From the NCBI GenBank assembly GCA_009760855.2, contig WPIO01000250.1:124001-188000 (forward strand): 64,000 bases of DNA, in the 5' to 3' direction. The notes below the pieces were generated by a model, which was not told the origin of the DNA, searched no databases, and saw nothing but the letters and a program-made list of their open reading frames with translations. This stretch comes from Cristatella mucedo (taxonomy: Eukaryota; Bryozoa; Phylactolaemata; Cristatellidae). Shown piece by piece: positions 22,801 through 33,795 of the stretch (its first letter is position 1; each line of letters opens with the position of its first letter). The translations under genes and the position numbers were made by a program.

Positions 22801-23239
22801 TTCTCGATGACAATCTTGACCTGCTTGCTTTAACAGAGAATGAGCTGAAATCGGTTAGCTGCATACTAACGGCTGATACTAACAGAAGCCACTGGCCGGC
22901 TGCTGTTTAGTTAAACTTACAGATAGATAAACGGTCAAGCTGCCGATAGTCATTAGCAAGACACAAAGCCGGGTAACAGAATAATTTCTGGCTATACAAG
23001 AACAGATGCGATGTAAGTTAGTTAAAAAAAAATTAGCTGATAAAACAACATACTCTATATAGCGACCTGCGAGTCTTATTTGCAATCACAATCGCTTGCT
23101 GTGGAGAATAAATAAATGCTCACGACAGTATTTTAACCAAGTTACTGGGTCGTGAAGTGGGAGCATCTTAAGACTCACCATACTTTAAATGGCAAGCCAA
23201 ATGACAAAGCAAATGAGGAAATGATAAGGAGAGAGTCTT

Positions 23240-23415
23240 GCACTAACAATATACAATAGCTGATTCAGAAGTATCATTTTTTAGCAGCAGAAGAGCTCTA
23301 ACAAGTATGATCACTGCTTTGCAGTTGACAATATCGGAGCACCCCCTGCAGTATTCAAACCCACGACCTCGGTTTTGAAGACTTCACGCCTTACCTGGGC
23401 TATCATGCCACGTAC
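23240..23415 (-). mobile_element. SINE family 2 copy
   Basis: The minus strand shows GGCATGATAGCCCAGGTAAG, then GTCGTGGGTTTGAATACTGC (B-box-like), then a body with GCAGTGATCATACTTGTTAG and AGCTCTTCTGC. The block order matches 2376-2556. Confidence 0.6.
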
Positions 23416-24617
23416 AAATATAGAGGCTGACTAAATTATTCTTTTTCTTTTCTGCATCGGAAATTTGAAGCCCGGGTGTAGGAACCATGTTTTTGGACTG
23501 AGCAGTGACAGGTGCCTATTTTGCACGTTGTTGTATTACTTAACAAGTAATCATTACCACCTACAGCCTCGATCAGTTGCCTTGCCACACGAATTAAGCA
23601 CTAAAGCACATGAACAGTTTGCAGGCAATGAGGGAGGGCACGGGATTTCGTTTATGCACTAATGTTAATCATTCGAGCGAATTGACTCACTACAGATGCA
23701 ATGTGTAATGCACTACAGAATAGCTGAAAAACCTAGTAGATAAACAAGATATATACTTGCCATGATGTGACACAAGTTATGCGAAGGCTTACAGACAGCA
23801 TATATTTTTTCTCTAGCATATTACTAGAGCTATTTGTAAGCCAAACTCGGAGTTAACATTCAGCCATCGGCTTCATATCCAGCACAGATCCGGCAGATTT
23901 CATCAATGGGCTAGGGAGGCATTTAGCCCGAACTTTTGCCTGGTGAATGTGCCAATAGATGCAGCAAGATGCTTCTGTGCATATAGGGCTACCGAATGGA
24001 CCGTCGATGAGCTGAACCGATCGGGCACAGCCTCCTAGGTAAACCACTACTTCAAATACCAGAATGTAAGTTCCAGCCTCTCGATATTTTCGACGTGCAC
24101 TAAAGATGGTAGTACACACAAGGAAACTACCACTGGAATCGGAAGAAGCACGAGGAAATGAGGGTGTCAGCTGACAGTCCTTGGAACGACGTCTGCTGAG
24201 AATAAAGTATCAAACGCCGACCTTAAAGGTGAAGACACAGATGATAGGCGAAGACACTTCCAGGCAGGGCTCCAACAGAAGATACAATTCTCAACAGCAT
24301 ATCATGCGACTGAACCTTTTGCAAGTGGTATGTACTGATGACGATTAACACACTATGAAGTTCGAATGCCGAGCAGTGGATAAGAAAACTATTTTACTGC
24401 TTACAAGGTACAAGACAAGCATTGCTTCTAAGTACTGGCTGGTAGAAACCCAAGGATTGATGCGTCTGTAACTCCACAAAGCCATTAATATTATGTGGGT
24501 CTAATGCAGGAGAGTTTTGTATAGCACACTCACAGCCTAAAGCTGCTTTCGGTACGCATTCGGCAGCCAACAGACTTCGTCTCATGCAACGAAGAGAAAG
24601 GGGGAAAAGTAGAAGAG

Positions 24618-24800
24618 TCAGGAGAGCAGTTGAAGTTGTGAGAAGCATGGAAGTAGACGCTCATTACCGCTGACAAGGATGAGCCATAGTCGGCAGCAGG
24701 AAAGTAGTTGTCGTTGTGAATGAATTGTGGAAGTGACCCACAAAGCTAAAGCTTCAGTTGCCAGCGGTCTTTAAGCAGAGGAATGGAACAGCTTATTTGT
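24618..24800 (-). mobile_element. LINE B fragment
   Basis: The reverse complement of the LINE B C-terminal region: AGCCATAGTCGGCAGCAGG, GTTGTCGTTGTG, TTGTGGAAGTGACCCACAAAG and AGCAGAGGAATGGAACAGCT. It is followed directly by a LINE A tail on the other strand. Confidence 0.6.
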
Positions 24801-24864
24801 TGTCCACACAGGATCTGAGAGCATGAAGAGGAGGAAATGGAGGAATGGAAGAATCTGTCTGTCA

Positions 24865-25115
24865 CAGCATTTAGTGGGTCTCTGTCATTCGTACTTGATT
24901 TGCTCATGAGTGCTGACTCTGTGCATGCTGCCACTAACCATACTTGGATGCTGACCATGTGCATGCCAACCCTAAACATGTCATTCTAGTTGTTTATTGA
25001 GCAGGCTATAACTAACCATTTGAGAGCGCTTCATTTGTTGTATATTTAAAGTGCCTAGAAAGAGATGAAGTTTTCTGAGGGTGCTATGTAAAACGTATAA
25101 TTAGTAATATTATTA
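24865..25115 (+). mobile_element. LINE A 3' UTR and tail
   Basis: This starts at CAGCATTTAGTGGGTCTCTG and carries the CATGCTGCCACTAACCA words and a diverged hairpin end (GTGCCTAGAAAGAGATGAAG, GGGTGCTATG). It finishes in AT-rich TTATTAT. Confidence 0.75.
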
Positions 25116-25849
25116 TCTTAACAATAGCAATGTACAAAGTAACTATCACAGCATAAACTTGTGGAGTCTTTGGTCGCTCTAACGTGGCAAACTGGTCCAG
25201 TACAGTTTGAAATAAATAGTTTCCGGTGTTTCTTTTCTTAAGCTTAACAGCGCAACCTAAGGGAATTTTTTGTACTTAAACGAGGCAAACTGGTTCAATA
25301 TAGTTTGAATCAATATTTTCCAGTGTTTCTTTTTCGGTGCTTAACATGTCTTATTCCATTGATGCTTTCAGATAATACAGAATTATCTTATGCTTGCAAA
25401 AGGATAGTTTCACAGTTGGTAATTGATACAGCTACGGCGAGAAGAATTTGCAGAGTAACTCTCAAATTAGGAAACATGTCTTCTTCATAACTGAAGAAAG
25501 ACACGAGTGTCAGCGGTGTGGTGACTTTAGTGCAGAGTACAAACGTGTATCAAGAAGCATTTAACAGTTACACATTTCGTTATACAGCTTAGTTCCATCT
25601 ACGTCTGAACAATAGAAACTTCCAAGATCTACACCTTGCTAGTGGACTTTGGCTTTGCCAACTGATTTCAAAAGCTTCTCAACTTCCAATAGGAAAATTA
25701 ATTTGACAGCAAGACCATTGAGCCAAAACAATCTATTTTATTTTCTTGTCTGTGTCAGTCTGTGCTGCTCTTCATTATTTTTGGAATCCTGTCCTCCGCC
25801 ATGAGGTCTTTTTCCGATAATCTTGTGAGAGTTCTCCAGACGGCTGACA

Positions 25850-26028
25850 GATTTGCATGCTGACCCCGTGCATATCACCCCTGGCCATGTTAATCATGTC
25901 GTTTATCGAGCACGATATTACTCACCATTCAATTGCGTTTTCCTTCGCAGCAAACCTTAAGAGCCTAAAAAGAGACTGAGTTCTTCGAAGGCGCTTTATC
26001 AAGTGCATTATTATTGTTGTTAAGTCAA
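25850..26028 (+). mobile_element. LINE A 3' UTR and tail
   Basis: The end part of the LINE 3' UTR: ATTTGCATGCTGACCCCGTG, the hairpin end with GAAGGCGCTTTATCAAGTGC, then ATTATTATTG. Confidence 0.75.
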
Positions 26029-26449
26029 TGTCGTAATATGGAGTCTTTGTTAAACTGCAACTTTCCAATAATTCACATCCCCTTTTGGCATCTAGTAGTG
26101 ATTCCTGGAAAAGGTCTTCTCAAAGTCTTGACAACTCAAGCGAGTAAAGGCAATAAGAGGCGTCTTTGAACGTTATCTTTTTCCTGCAGTTTATTCTGAA
26201 TGCGGTCAATCTTCCTTAAGAACTGCACCAAAGGGCAACAAAGTAAACAATTTAAAGTTCAAAATATAACGTTGGAGACTGTAAGCTTTACTTCTGCTTT
26301 CAAGCATTCCACTTTTGTCCTCCAACAGTTGCTCAAAACAACCTACGATGCTGCTCAGTCTATCACCGACAGCTTTCTCAGCCTCCATTATTTGGGAAGT
26401 GGCCTTCGTTTCTAGAGTGGGCACTGGTAGCAGGAGCCATTGTTGACTA

Positions 26450-26555
26450 GTGATGTTACTCACCATTCAATCGTGTTTCCCTTTGCAGCAAATGTAAAGC
26501 ACCTAGAAAGAGTTTGAGTTCTCTGAGGGCTCTTTATCAAGTGCATTATTATTCA
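26450..26555 (+). mobile_element. LINE A terminal 100 bases
   Basis: This runs from TTACTCACCATTCAATCG to GGGCTCTTTATCAAGTGC and ATTATTATT. Only the last 100 bases of the element are present, an extreme 5' truncation. Confidence 0.75.
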
Positions 26556-26747
26556 AATCACGAGTCCGAGATTATGAAGATGGAGATATTGTGGGCGTGG
26601 CCGTGCCCACAATGCTCAGCCCCAGCCAGACTCACACCTCTCTGCTGGGCCTACGGGCAGGCTGAGTACCACCTCAGTAGGCTCTAAAAAAAACTCGCAA
26701 AAAGCAACTGCATTCCCCAGTGTGCCATCGCGGCTCACCAAGGTTAC

Positions 26748-26837
26748 CTTCCCATGACCTCTTCTTAGGTGCTGCCAATGAAGCTGGTAGGTCACTGCTG
26801 GCACAGGGCAGTAGGGCTGCAGCTTTGCCATCATTAC
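26748..26837 (-). CDS. Exon: basic linker 1 (Roco-CARD gene)
   Basis: A 90-nt minus-strand segment follows an excellent acceptor (CTTCCTTCTTTCTTTCAG, AG at 26839-26838) and has a donor GAAG|GTAACC (GT at 26747-26746). Read in phase 1 to phase 1 it is open and encodes a small Ala/Ser-rich linker ending LAAPKKRSWE, with a short basic patch. Its phases fit between the Roc-COR exon (ends phase 1) and CARD 1 (starts phase 1). It mirrors linker exon 4538-4621 in phase, size and basic end. Because it is phase-symmetric it could be skipped without a frameshift. A longer alternative frame through the same DNA (26616-26858) has incompatible phases. No domain homology, so moderate confidence. Confidence 0.45.
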
Positions 26838-27049
26838 CTGAAAGAAAGAAGGAAGCATAGCGAATTAAACAATCGCATCACTTCAAAGAGGAAGGGCAAG
26901 GTGACTTAGCAGCAGCAAAAGAAGAAACCTTGGACTGAGCCATGTGAGCTGACTCATGCACAGCTGCACATACAAAGAACAAGAAAAAAAAGAGATGTTC
27001 TCTGAGGCACAGGCAAAGCTGACCCCACCAGGTGCATTTGTAGCTGAGA

Positions 27050-28245
27050 CCTAAACTCTGGCATTAATTAAGGCACAGTAAAGAAAAAATTAATTAGGTC
27101 TATGAGTTAAGTACCGGCAACAACAATCCTTAAATAGTAATATAAACAATACATCTAATATAGTTCCCTTCGAGACTTTAATCTGTTTCTGGTCAATATA
27201 TATTTTCTGGAAAGATAGCACGATCTAGTGATTAATGGTAGCTAGCTCAATGACAACTAGCATAAGGCGGTTATGAGTGACATGCAAATGGCCAGCTTCA
27301 AAATATGCTTAGGGCAAAGAGCAAAGATTCAGCTCACATAAGCAAACTCAAACTCACACAGATCCACAAATTCTATGATAGACAGAGGACATTTTCCTTT
27401 CTATTTACCTACAGTCTATAGTCAGGCCCTTTCTTGATGGATGTCAGACATGGGTTCCAGGCTTGAGAGCATACCAACTGTATGCACGGTTTCCACAGTA
27501 TTTGGGGCTTTATAAGGTAATGATAAACGAGTGAAATCAGAAAATTGGATCGTACAATGCCTAAACTGATGGAAGATTATATTCTATAGGTAGACTGGAA
27601 TCATAAAATAAAAGGACCTAAAAGTAAGTAAGGAAACCTTGAAGTCGCCGTGTCGCTTGACTATGAGATAGTGCAGGTCGGAGAGAAGCAGTATCACGTA
27701 TCAAATGCGAGGCTCATGACAAACAATCCTAGCTGCAGACGCTTGCACGAGCTATAAGTGAAAGATTGCACCGGCCGGTAGACCAGCCGGCAGTGATCTA
27801 ACAGAAATCGAGTCGGGATGTCTCAAGTACGTAGACCAATCATGACGTGGTATTGACGTTTTGGCAAGCACAAATTTTAGCAATGGCTTGGTAGCTTCAA
27901 GGAGGCACACTTGAGTGTAGAGCTCATGTGATCGCCTGATGAAAGGTCACTTTGAAAAGAGGACACATACATTTCTTGCAGATTAAACAGGACGATTGCA
28001 GGTGGAGCTAATTTCGAGGTTTAGCCTAGCCAATTTAGTAATGGCACTTGGTTTGCCCATAATGATTAGGTAAATCTTACCAAAATTCAAATCAGAAATT
28101 CTGCTTACATCCCTGTGCACCTGTCATCAAAACACACTGCAGCATTTGAGTTGAGAGAAATCGACATATTGAAGGGCAGGTATCAATCAAGGCAAAGGTA
28201 CAACTGTCTTATATGCATAGAAGTGAACGTTTGGATTGTTCCTGG
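27050..28245 (-). pseudogene. LINE A variant, uninterrupted paralogue of 19.05-21.27 kb
   Basis: Minus-strand copy with GAGTTAAGTACCGGC (flank), AGATAGCACGATCTAGTG, the decayed C-terminal coding region, then GGCAAGCACAAATTTTAGC and the LDDH region. It ends near AGCATTTGAGTTGAGAGAAA and AACGTTTGGATTG. The same blocks in the same order occur at 19050-21130. There a plus-strand element splits them; here they are contiguous. Confidence 0.75.
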
Positions 28246-28254
28246 CTTTTTTAT

Positions 28255-28838
28255 TGTTCTCCTACCTTTATACTGTATTTAGGTTTCTTTAGTTTCGCTG
28301 TTTTTTGTCATTGCATTAGTAGGTTCTTTGCCAATTTTTTCTGTGGTACTATTATTTAGATATTCAAAAATCTTTGGCAAATTATCAACCCACTCTTTCT
28401 TTCTAACATAGTCTCCTATATTCACTTTCTATTTCCTTTTCACACTGTGCAATAAAGGCTCTTCTAGCTACTGTTCGATTCATTCTTTCAACAAATGCAA
28501 CTCTTTTCAGTAGTACCTTTTATCACGCGTGTTACATGCCTTTTCATTTCTTTCGTGAACTCTCCTTTAAACTCTGTTCCTGGATCTACCGTTATCTTCT
28601 TTGGCCATTGTAACGGGCCTTCTATAAATATCTACAATTGCTTGCGTTACTTCTTAAGGAGACTTTGTTTTAAGTGGTCTTGAATCTTTATATCTACTAG
28701 CAATACCAACCACATTCAAACCATATTTGTATCCAGAACTATTTGGTACATATAAAATGTCTGTTTGGTGATTTTCATTAGGTGCAACTCCTTTAGCGAA
28801 ACCATTTAGAATTTCCTTAGGCCTTGATTTGAATACTT
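28255..28838 (-). pseudogene. Degraded rve (DDE) integrase relic of a DNA transposon
   Basis: The minus strand, read across several frameshifts, contains the pattern of a retroviral-type integrase core. There is a T-D-I-L-Y segment (first Asp, about 28750-28765), a block reading Y-G-L-N-V-V then ASRYKDSRPL, a VDPGTEF motif (second Asp, about 28574-28590) and VERMNRT (Glu, about 28480-28498). The second Asp to Glu spacing is about 33-35 residues, as in DDE/rve enzymes. The ASRYK...PL wording is typical of integrases in Polinton/Maverick- or Ginger-type elements rather than LTR retrotransposons. I see no terminal repeats or other element genes nearby. Frame breaks show it is inactive. Confidence 0.65.
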
Positions 28839-28839
28839 G

Positions 28840-29703
28840 ACTTCAGCTCGTAATCTCGGTGTCATCTTCCAAAGTGAACCCTCGTTAGACGACCATATTA
28901 GCTCCATAGTCAAATCTGCATATTTTCAGCTTCATAACATTGCTAAAATTCGGGCTTCTTTAGATAAGGATACCACGTCCAAGTTGGTCCATGCATTCGT
29001 GACATCGTCTCGACTTCTGCAACTCACTGCATACTGGCCTACCAGCGTGTGCGATCAGGCGATTGCATCTGGTGCAAAACTTTGCAGCTGGGCTTGTCTG
29101 TCGTCAGCGTTGCAGTTGCCACATTACATGACTTCTCACCGACCTGCATCAGCTCCCAGTCAAGCAACAAATCGACTTCAAGGTTTTGTCGCTCACTTTT
29201 AGGTCGTTTCATTCTTTGGCTCCAACCTATCTCTCAGATATACTCCCCCATCAGGCCAAGCATCGTACCACCCACTTTTCGGAATCCAACAGTTTACAAA
29301 TACATAGCGCAAACCTGAAATCCTTTGGAGACCGTGCATTTAGTTCGTATGCTCCCAAAGCCAGGAACTTCCTCCTGACCAGCGTCAGAACATCCCCTGA
29401 CCTGACCACATTTAAAAGAAACTTAAAATCACACCTATTTAGGACAGCATTTAGTGGGTCCCTATGATGCGTCCTTGTTGAGCTTATGCATGCTGACACT
29501 GTGCATGCTGCCACTAACCACATTTGCATGCTGACCATGTGCATGTCACCTCTAACCAAGTTATTAATTTCTTTTGTTTATCAATCATGATATTACTTAC
29601 TATTAAATTGCATTTCCCTTTGCAGCAAATGTAAAGCGCCTAGAGAGAGATTGGGTTGTCTGAGGAAGCTTAATCAAGTGCATTATTGTTATCATTATTA
29701 TTG
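28840..29703 (+). pseudogene. LINE A 3' copy
   Basis: The copy starts in the TSARNLGVIFQ block and proceeds through LDDHISSIVKSA. A frameshift falls near 29005 (a CATCGTCTCG missing bases). Then come QLPVKQQIDF, LAPTYLSDILPHQAK and FKRNLKSHLFRTAFSGSL, then the 3' UTR, hairpin end and ATT tail to 29703. Confidence 0.85.
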
Positions 29704-30479
29704 CCTCGATAACAGTGAAAGGTAAGTAGTTCTTCACAGCTCGCATTGTACTGTTGCCAAGCCCAGCTGCCGACATCTTACACAAGCCATGCATTTCATT
29801 TTACTTACGAAATCTTTCGAGGTACTCGTCTATTTTCTCTTGCTCCTCTATTGAACAGGAACCTTAAAAAACCAAGCAGGCAATGCTAGTCACCCGACTT
29901 ACTGCCCAGTTCACCAACCGAGTCTGTTAAGATAAGAAATACAGGAAATAATAGTGCAAGGAAGAAAAACAGGCTTTTTTTAGTGGTCGTTTGGTTTTAC
30001 ACCTGTTTAACACTGTCAGCACAAAAAATCGGCTTTTAAACTTCACATTTTATTGGGTAATATGTCAAGCACTAGGTTCTGGGCCAATGGCAGAACAGTT
30101 ACTAGAATCCCACCAACAATTTGAGTAGGTCAAGTGAGCCAAAAATATGCTCCGATCACGAAGTCACGAAAGCTCAAAAACGATTTTCAATTAAAACATT
30201 CTTTGGAAACTAGAATTCGCACAATCAGCAGCCAAATAGTAGCAGCTGTGGCCACTTAATTTATTTATTTTTATTTAGCTATAAGCTTTGGTAAAGGCAA
30301 GCGATGTTCCCTTAATTAATTTCCGGAAGTTAAAAGAAATATGCCAAGGTCACATTTACCAGAGATTTCTGGCTGTGTGGAGAGACGATACCGGATAAAT
30401 TAATTATCTTGTATTGCATTTAGAACGGTACTAAAAAGAAAACAAATTGTTTATAAATTTCACGTATGTGTCAAACGTA

Positions 30480-30665
30480 TCCTGTCAATCGGCATTCGAA
30501 AGCATGCATGCTGTCACTATACGCAAGCACTGAAAAGGCGTTTCACGAAATGCTGCGAGCAACAAGCTGGTTTTGAGCTTCTTCAGAAACGGGAGGTCAG
30601 GTAAAGTCGAAAAGTCAGCCGGGAGAGAATACAGCTTATGGATGATACGAACTAAAGGCATTGTC
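30480..30665 (-). pseudogene. Highly diverged LINE C-terminal fragment
   Basis: A minus-strand frame reads LPADFSTLPDLPFLKKLKTS, which parallels the LPTCVRTSPDLTTFKKNLKT segment of LINE A but is much diverged. A CATGCATGCTGTCACT word also matches the 3' UTR. Confidence 0.5.
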
Positions 30666-31289
30666 AACTTATATTTTCAAGTTAGCCAGAGGCAGAACCA
30701 GACCGCCCAAGTCAGGTGAGAACATTGCTAGTTGCTAAGCCTGACTAGGCAACAGTTCTAATAGGTACCCCGGAGCCAAGAATGAAGGGACACAAGATAT
30801 AAGCCAAACAGATGAAAGGCTGATTGCAATGGCTTGTCGAGTGAGTATTGGTCGGTTATAGAACTAGATCGCAAATACATGGACCATGGGGTTATGAAAG
30901 CGTGCAAAGCCTTCATTTTGCTATGAAACGTATTGCAATGCAGAAGCATTTACTGTGAAGTTTATATAGGCATCAACCAAAATGAGACTAAGCAACAGAA
31001 CTGGAATCCTTGCCAATACTACAGCATTACACAGAACGAGTTCATGTTTTGGTTAAGCATTCCAATTCCTGAATGATTCAATACGTACTAACGGAAAAGC
31101 CAATGTCGATGATCAACCTTCTCCTAAATCGTCGGCAGATTAGCTCCTAGCATAATCGGGTTTGAAGATTTACATGATCACTTCTTCAGCTTCACTTTAA
31201 GCACAATTGACAAGATTAGAATCTAGACACCTAAGGCAGCAGCACCCCTTCAACACTTCTGTCAATCATTAACAACCCCACAAGTCTCC

Positions 31290-32110
31290 CCACCCTAAGC
31301 GTCGTGCAGCATCTCAATGTCTACACTCACGGAGGCCACTAGTGACCTCATCCTCAATTCATCTTCCAATCCAAGAAGTATATCAATCTTCTAGACCGTA
31401 CAACCCATGTTTTAACTAAATGAAGCATAGATCTGCTGCCATGCATCACCTAGCATTAAGACACTGCCTTTAGCATTAGTACATTTCCCGGCCACTTCCA
31501 AAAAGGCTGCAGTTAGGCCACTAATAAAGAAAAAGAAAAACTAGATATAAAACCACTCGATCAGCATCCGTGCAGTCTCTATTCTAATGTTCGTCTCAAC
31601 GACGCAAGAACCAGTTGTGGCGGACCCGCTAAACTCGTCTACAGAGAAGCTTCAAACCTAGCAAGCACATTAAATTCTGGTTCTAGAACCTATCACTCCA
31701 CAGTGTAACCCTGCTTAGGGTTTACAAGGACATTCTCAGCAATGTAGACTTAGGTGAGCCCTCTCTACTTGTTTTGCTGGTTCTACGAGACCGGTTTATA
31801 CTATTGATCATAAATTACTTCTCGAGCAAACCTCACCTCGCCCAGGCATCACCGGCACTGCACTAAAATGGTTTAGTTCTAACGTCTCTAGAAAAATACG
31901 GAGCATTGATGTGAACGGAAGAAGATCAGCCGAGAACTCACTGAAGTATGGAGTACTCCGGGGCTCTGCGTGCGATCGGCTTTTCTTCACCGTTTATACT
32001 ATCCCTGACGCCCACGATATTACCAAGCACAATCTAGACTTTCACTACGTGATGTCGACGGCTCTCAGTGTACCATTAATATGTACTGTGGTTAATAAAA
32101 CTTTCTCGTT
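31290..32110 (+). pseudogene. LINE RT domain fragment (5' part)
   Basis: Plus-strand decayed RT with an AAVRPLIKK start block (about 31508), a SLLVLL...DHKLLLEQ region (motif A surroundings, about 31770-31830), PGITGTALKWF, a SIDVNGRRS block, a degenerate YGVLRGS in place of GVPQGS, and LFFTVYTIP. Stops and shifts separate the pieces. It supplies the RT N-terminal part that other copies lack. Confidence 0.7.
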
Positions 32111-32239
32111 TCGATAGGGCTGCTATATAAGTGTTTAGAATTTCTTCTGTGGTGGAGATATTTTGCAGCATTTCATGACAAGGGAGGGCCACATTTTTAA
32201 GTTTTGTCCCAGGTGGCGTAAGGTCTCACTATATCTCTG

Positions 32240-33004
32240 TTAATGTAGGAAAGCAGCATGAACAGCTTACTTACATCGGCTGACTTGACTGAATTTAAAA
32301 AGAAACTACTTATGCAACTCACTGCTTACTGGCCTACCAGCATGTGCGATCAGGCGATTGCAGCTGGTGCAAAACTCTGCAGCTAGGCTTGTCTGTCGTG
32401 AGCGTCGCAGTTGCCACATTACTCCACTTCTCGCCGACCTGCACTGGCTACCAGTCAAGCAACGGATTGACTTCAAGGTTTTGTCGCTCACTCTTAGGTC
32501 TCTTCATTCTATGGCTCCAGCCTATCTCTACGACATACTCCCCCGTCAGGCCAAGCACCGTACCACCCGCTTTTCAGAATCCAACAGTCTAGAAATACCT
32601 CGTACAAACCTTAAATCCTTCGGAGACCGTGCATTTAGTTCGTGTGCTCCCAAAGCCTGGAACTCCCTCCCGACCTGCGTCGGAACATCCCCCTGACCTG
32701 ACCACATTTAAAACAAACTTAAAAACACACCTATTTAGGACAGCATTTAGTGGGTCCCTATGATTCGTCCTTGATGTGCTTATGCGTGCTGACATTGTGC
32801 ATTCTGCCACTAACGACACGTGCATACTGACCCTGTGCATGCCACCCCTAACCATATTATTCATTTCGTTTATTCTTTTCAAGCATGATTTTACTTACCA
32901 TTCAATTGCATTTCCATTCGCAGCAAATGTAAAGCGCCCATAAAGAGATTAAGTTCTCTGAGGGTGCTTTATCAAGTGCATTATTATTATTATTATTATT
33001 ATTA
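32240..33004 (+). pseudogene. LINE A 3' copy
   Basis: From about 32308 it runs through the QLVQNSAARLVCRERRSCHI block, LLADLHWLPVKQRIDF, LAPAYLYDILPRQAK and GDRAFSSCAPKAWN. One frameshift falls in a C run near 32690. The 3' UTR, hairpin end and (ATT)n end at 33004. A short SADLTEFKKKLLM-like piece at 32280-32310 looks like LINE B sequence fused at the 5' junction. Confidence 0.85.
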
Positions 33005-33270
33005 CAAACGTATTTATTTATCACAGCTTTTACTGGGTCTGTGTTATTCATCCATTACGAGCTTTCGCCCTCTGAGGCTGTGCAAGCTACCACTGACAAT
33101 ATTTGCATGCTGACTCTGAGCATGTCATTTCTAACCATGTTATACTTGTTGCAATTGGGGATGCTACCACTAACCACTCGAACGGGCTACCTTTGCAGCA
33201 AATGTAAAGAGCCTAAACAGAGATTCGGTTCTCTGAGGGCTCTATATCTAATGAATTATTATTACTATTA
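33005..33270 (+). mobile_element. LINE A-related 3' end
   Basis: A second 3' UTR follows directly: TTTACTGGGTCTGTG, TTTGCATGCTGACTCTGAGC, GAGCCTAAACAGAGATTCGG, GGGCTCTATATC, then ATT-rich sequence to 33270. It is tandem with the preceding copy. Confidence 0.7.
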
Positions 33271-33795
33271 TTACTGTTACCTGCTGCAAAAAAGAAGCCG
33301 GCTGCATAGGTTTTCAAATGAAAGAGACAGCTTAGGCAGACAAGAATCCTGATAGGCAGACCAGTAATACTTCTGCAGCTATTAGGCTGACTGGGTAGGG
33401 TGACTCATCCGAGTCCAAGAGTGAGTTAGTTTACGGTCTGCTCAACGGCCGAAAACTGCACAGAACATTGTGGAGAGGTACACAGAAAAGATTTGTCTGA
33501 GTTTATACGTTAAATAAACAGTATCGTATGGGCACCAGCTCCAAAGAAAGTTGCAAAACATACCTAGAACCAGAGACTAAATCAGATAATACAATGGACA
33601 GATTAAAGTGCGACGCCCAAGGCAATGCACGATATCAGCCCATTAGTCAAACTGGAGTAGAGTGAAAGCAATAATAAAATCAGGACGTACGTAAATCAGT
33701 CTCCAAGGTCAACAAAGAAATGGGTAAACTTGTGCCCATTTGAAGGCTCACGAGGATTATCTCACGAGGAGAGCACTAACGATGTACGGTCATAC

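Larger units (their letters stand above)
17781..26747 (-). other. Intron between linker 1 and CARD 1
   Basis: A 9-kb inferred intron. It holds the (CA)n array, the nested LINE pair at 19.1-21.3 kb, further LINE ends and SINE copies, all listed separately. The stretches 17847-18449, 18570-19050, 22801-23239, 23416-24639, 25116-25849 and 26030-26449 show nothing I can assign. One minus-strand frame at 23853-24119 is discussed among the rejected items. Confidence 0.35.
26838..33795 (-). other. Intron between Roc-COR and linker 1
   Basis: An inferred 7-kb intron with a LINE variant (27050-28245), an integrase relic (28255-28838) and several LINE A copies up to 33270. The stretches 29704-30479, 30666-31290 and 33271-33795 show nothing recognisable. 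Confidence 0.4.

Noticed and set aside
23853-24119. 88-codon minus-strand frame ending in a stop, rich in Cys.
   Set aside because: No recognisable domain, no matching splice phase with the Roco gene and no second copy. It could be an alternative terminal exon but nothing supports it.
26616-26858. 80-codon minus-strand frame that runs through linker 1.
   Set aside because: It has a plausible donor near 26640, but its phases (0 to 2) do not fit either neighbouring exon. The shorter 1-1 reading of the same acceptor fits both, so I preferred that.
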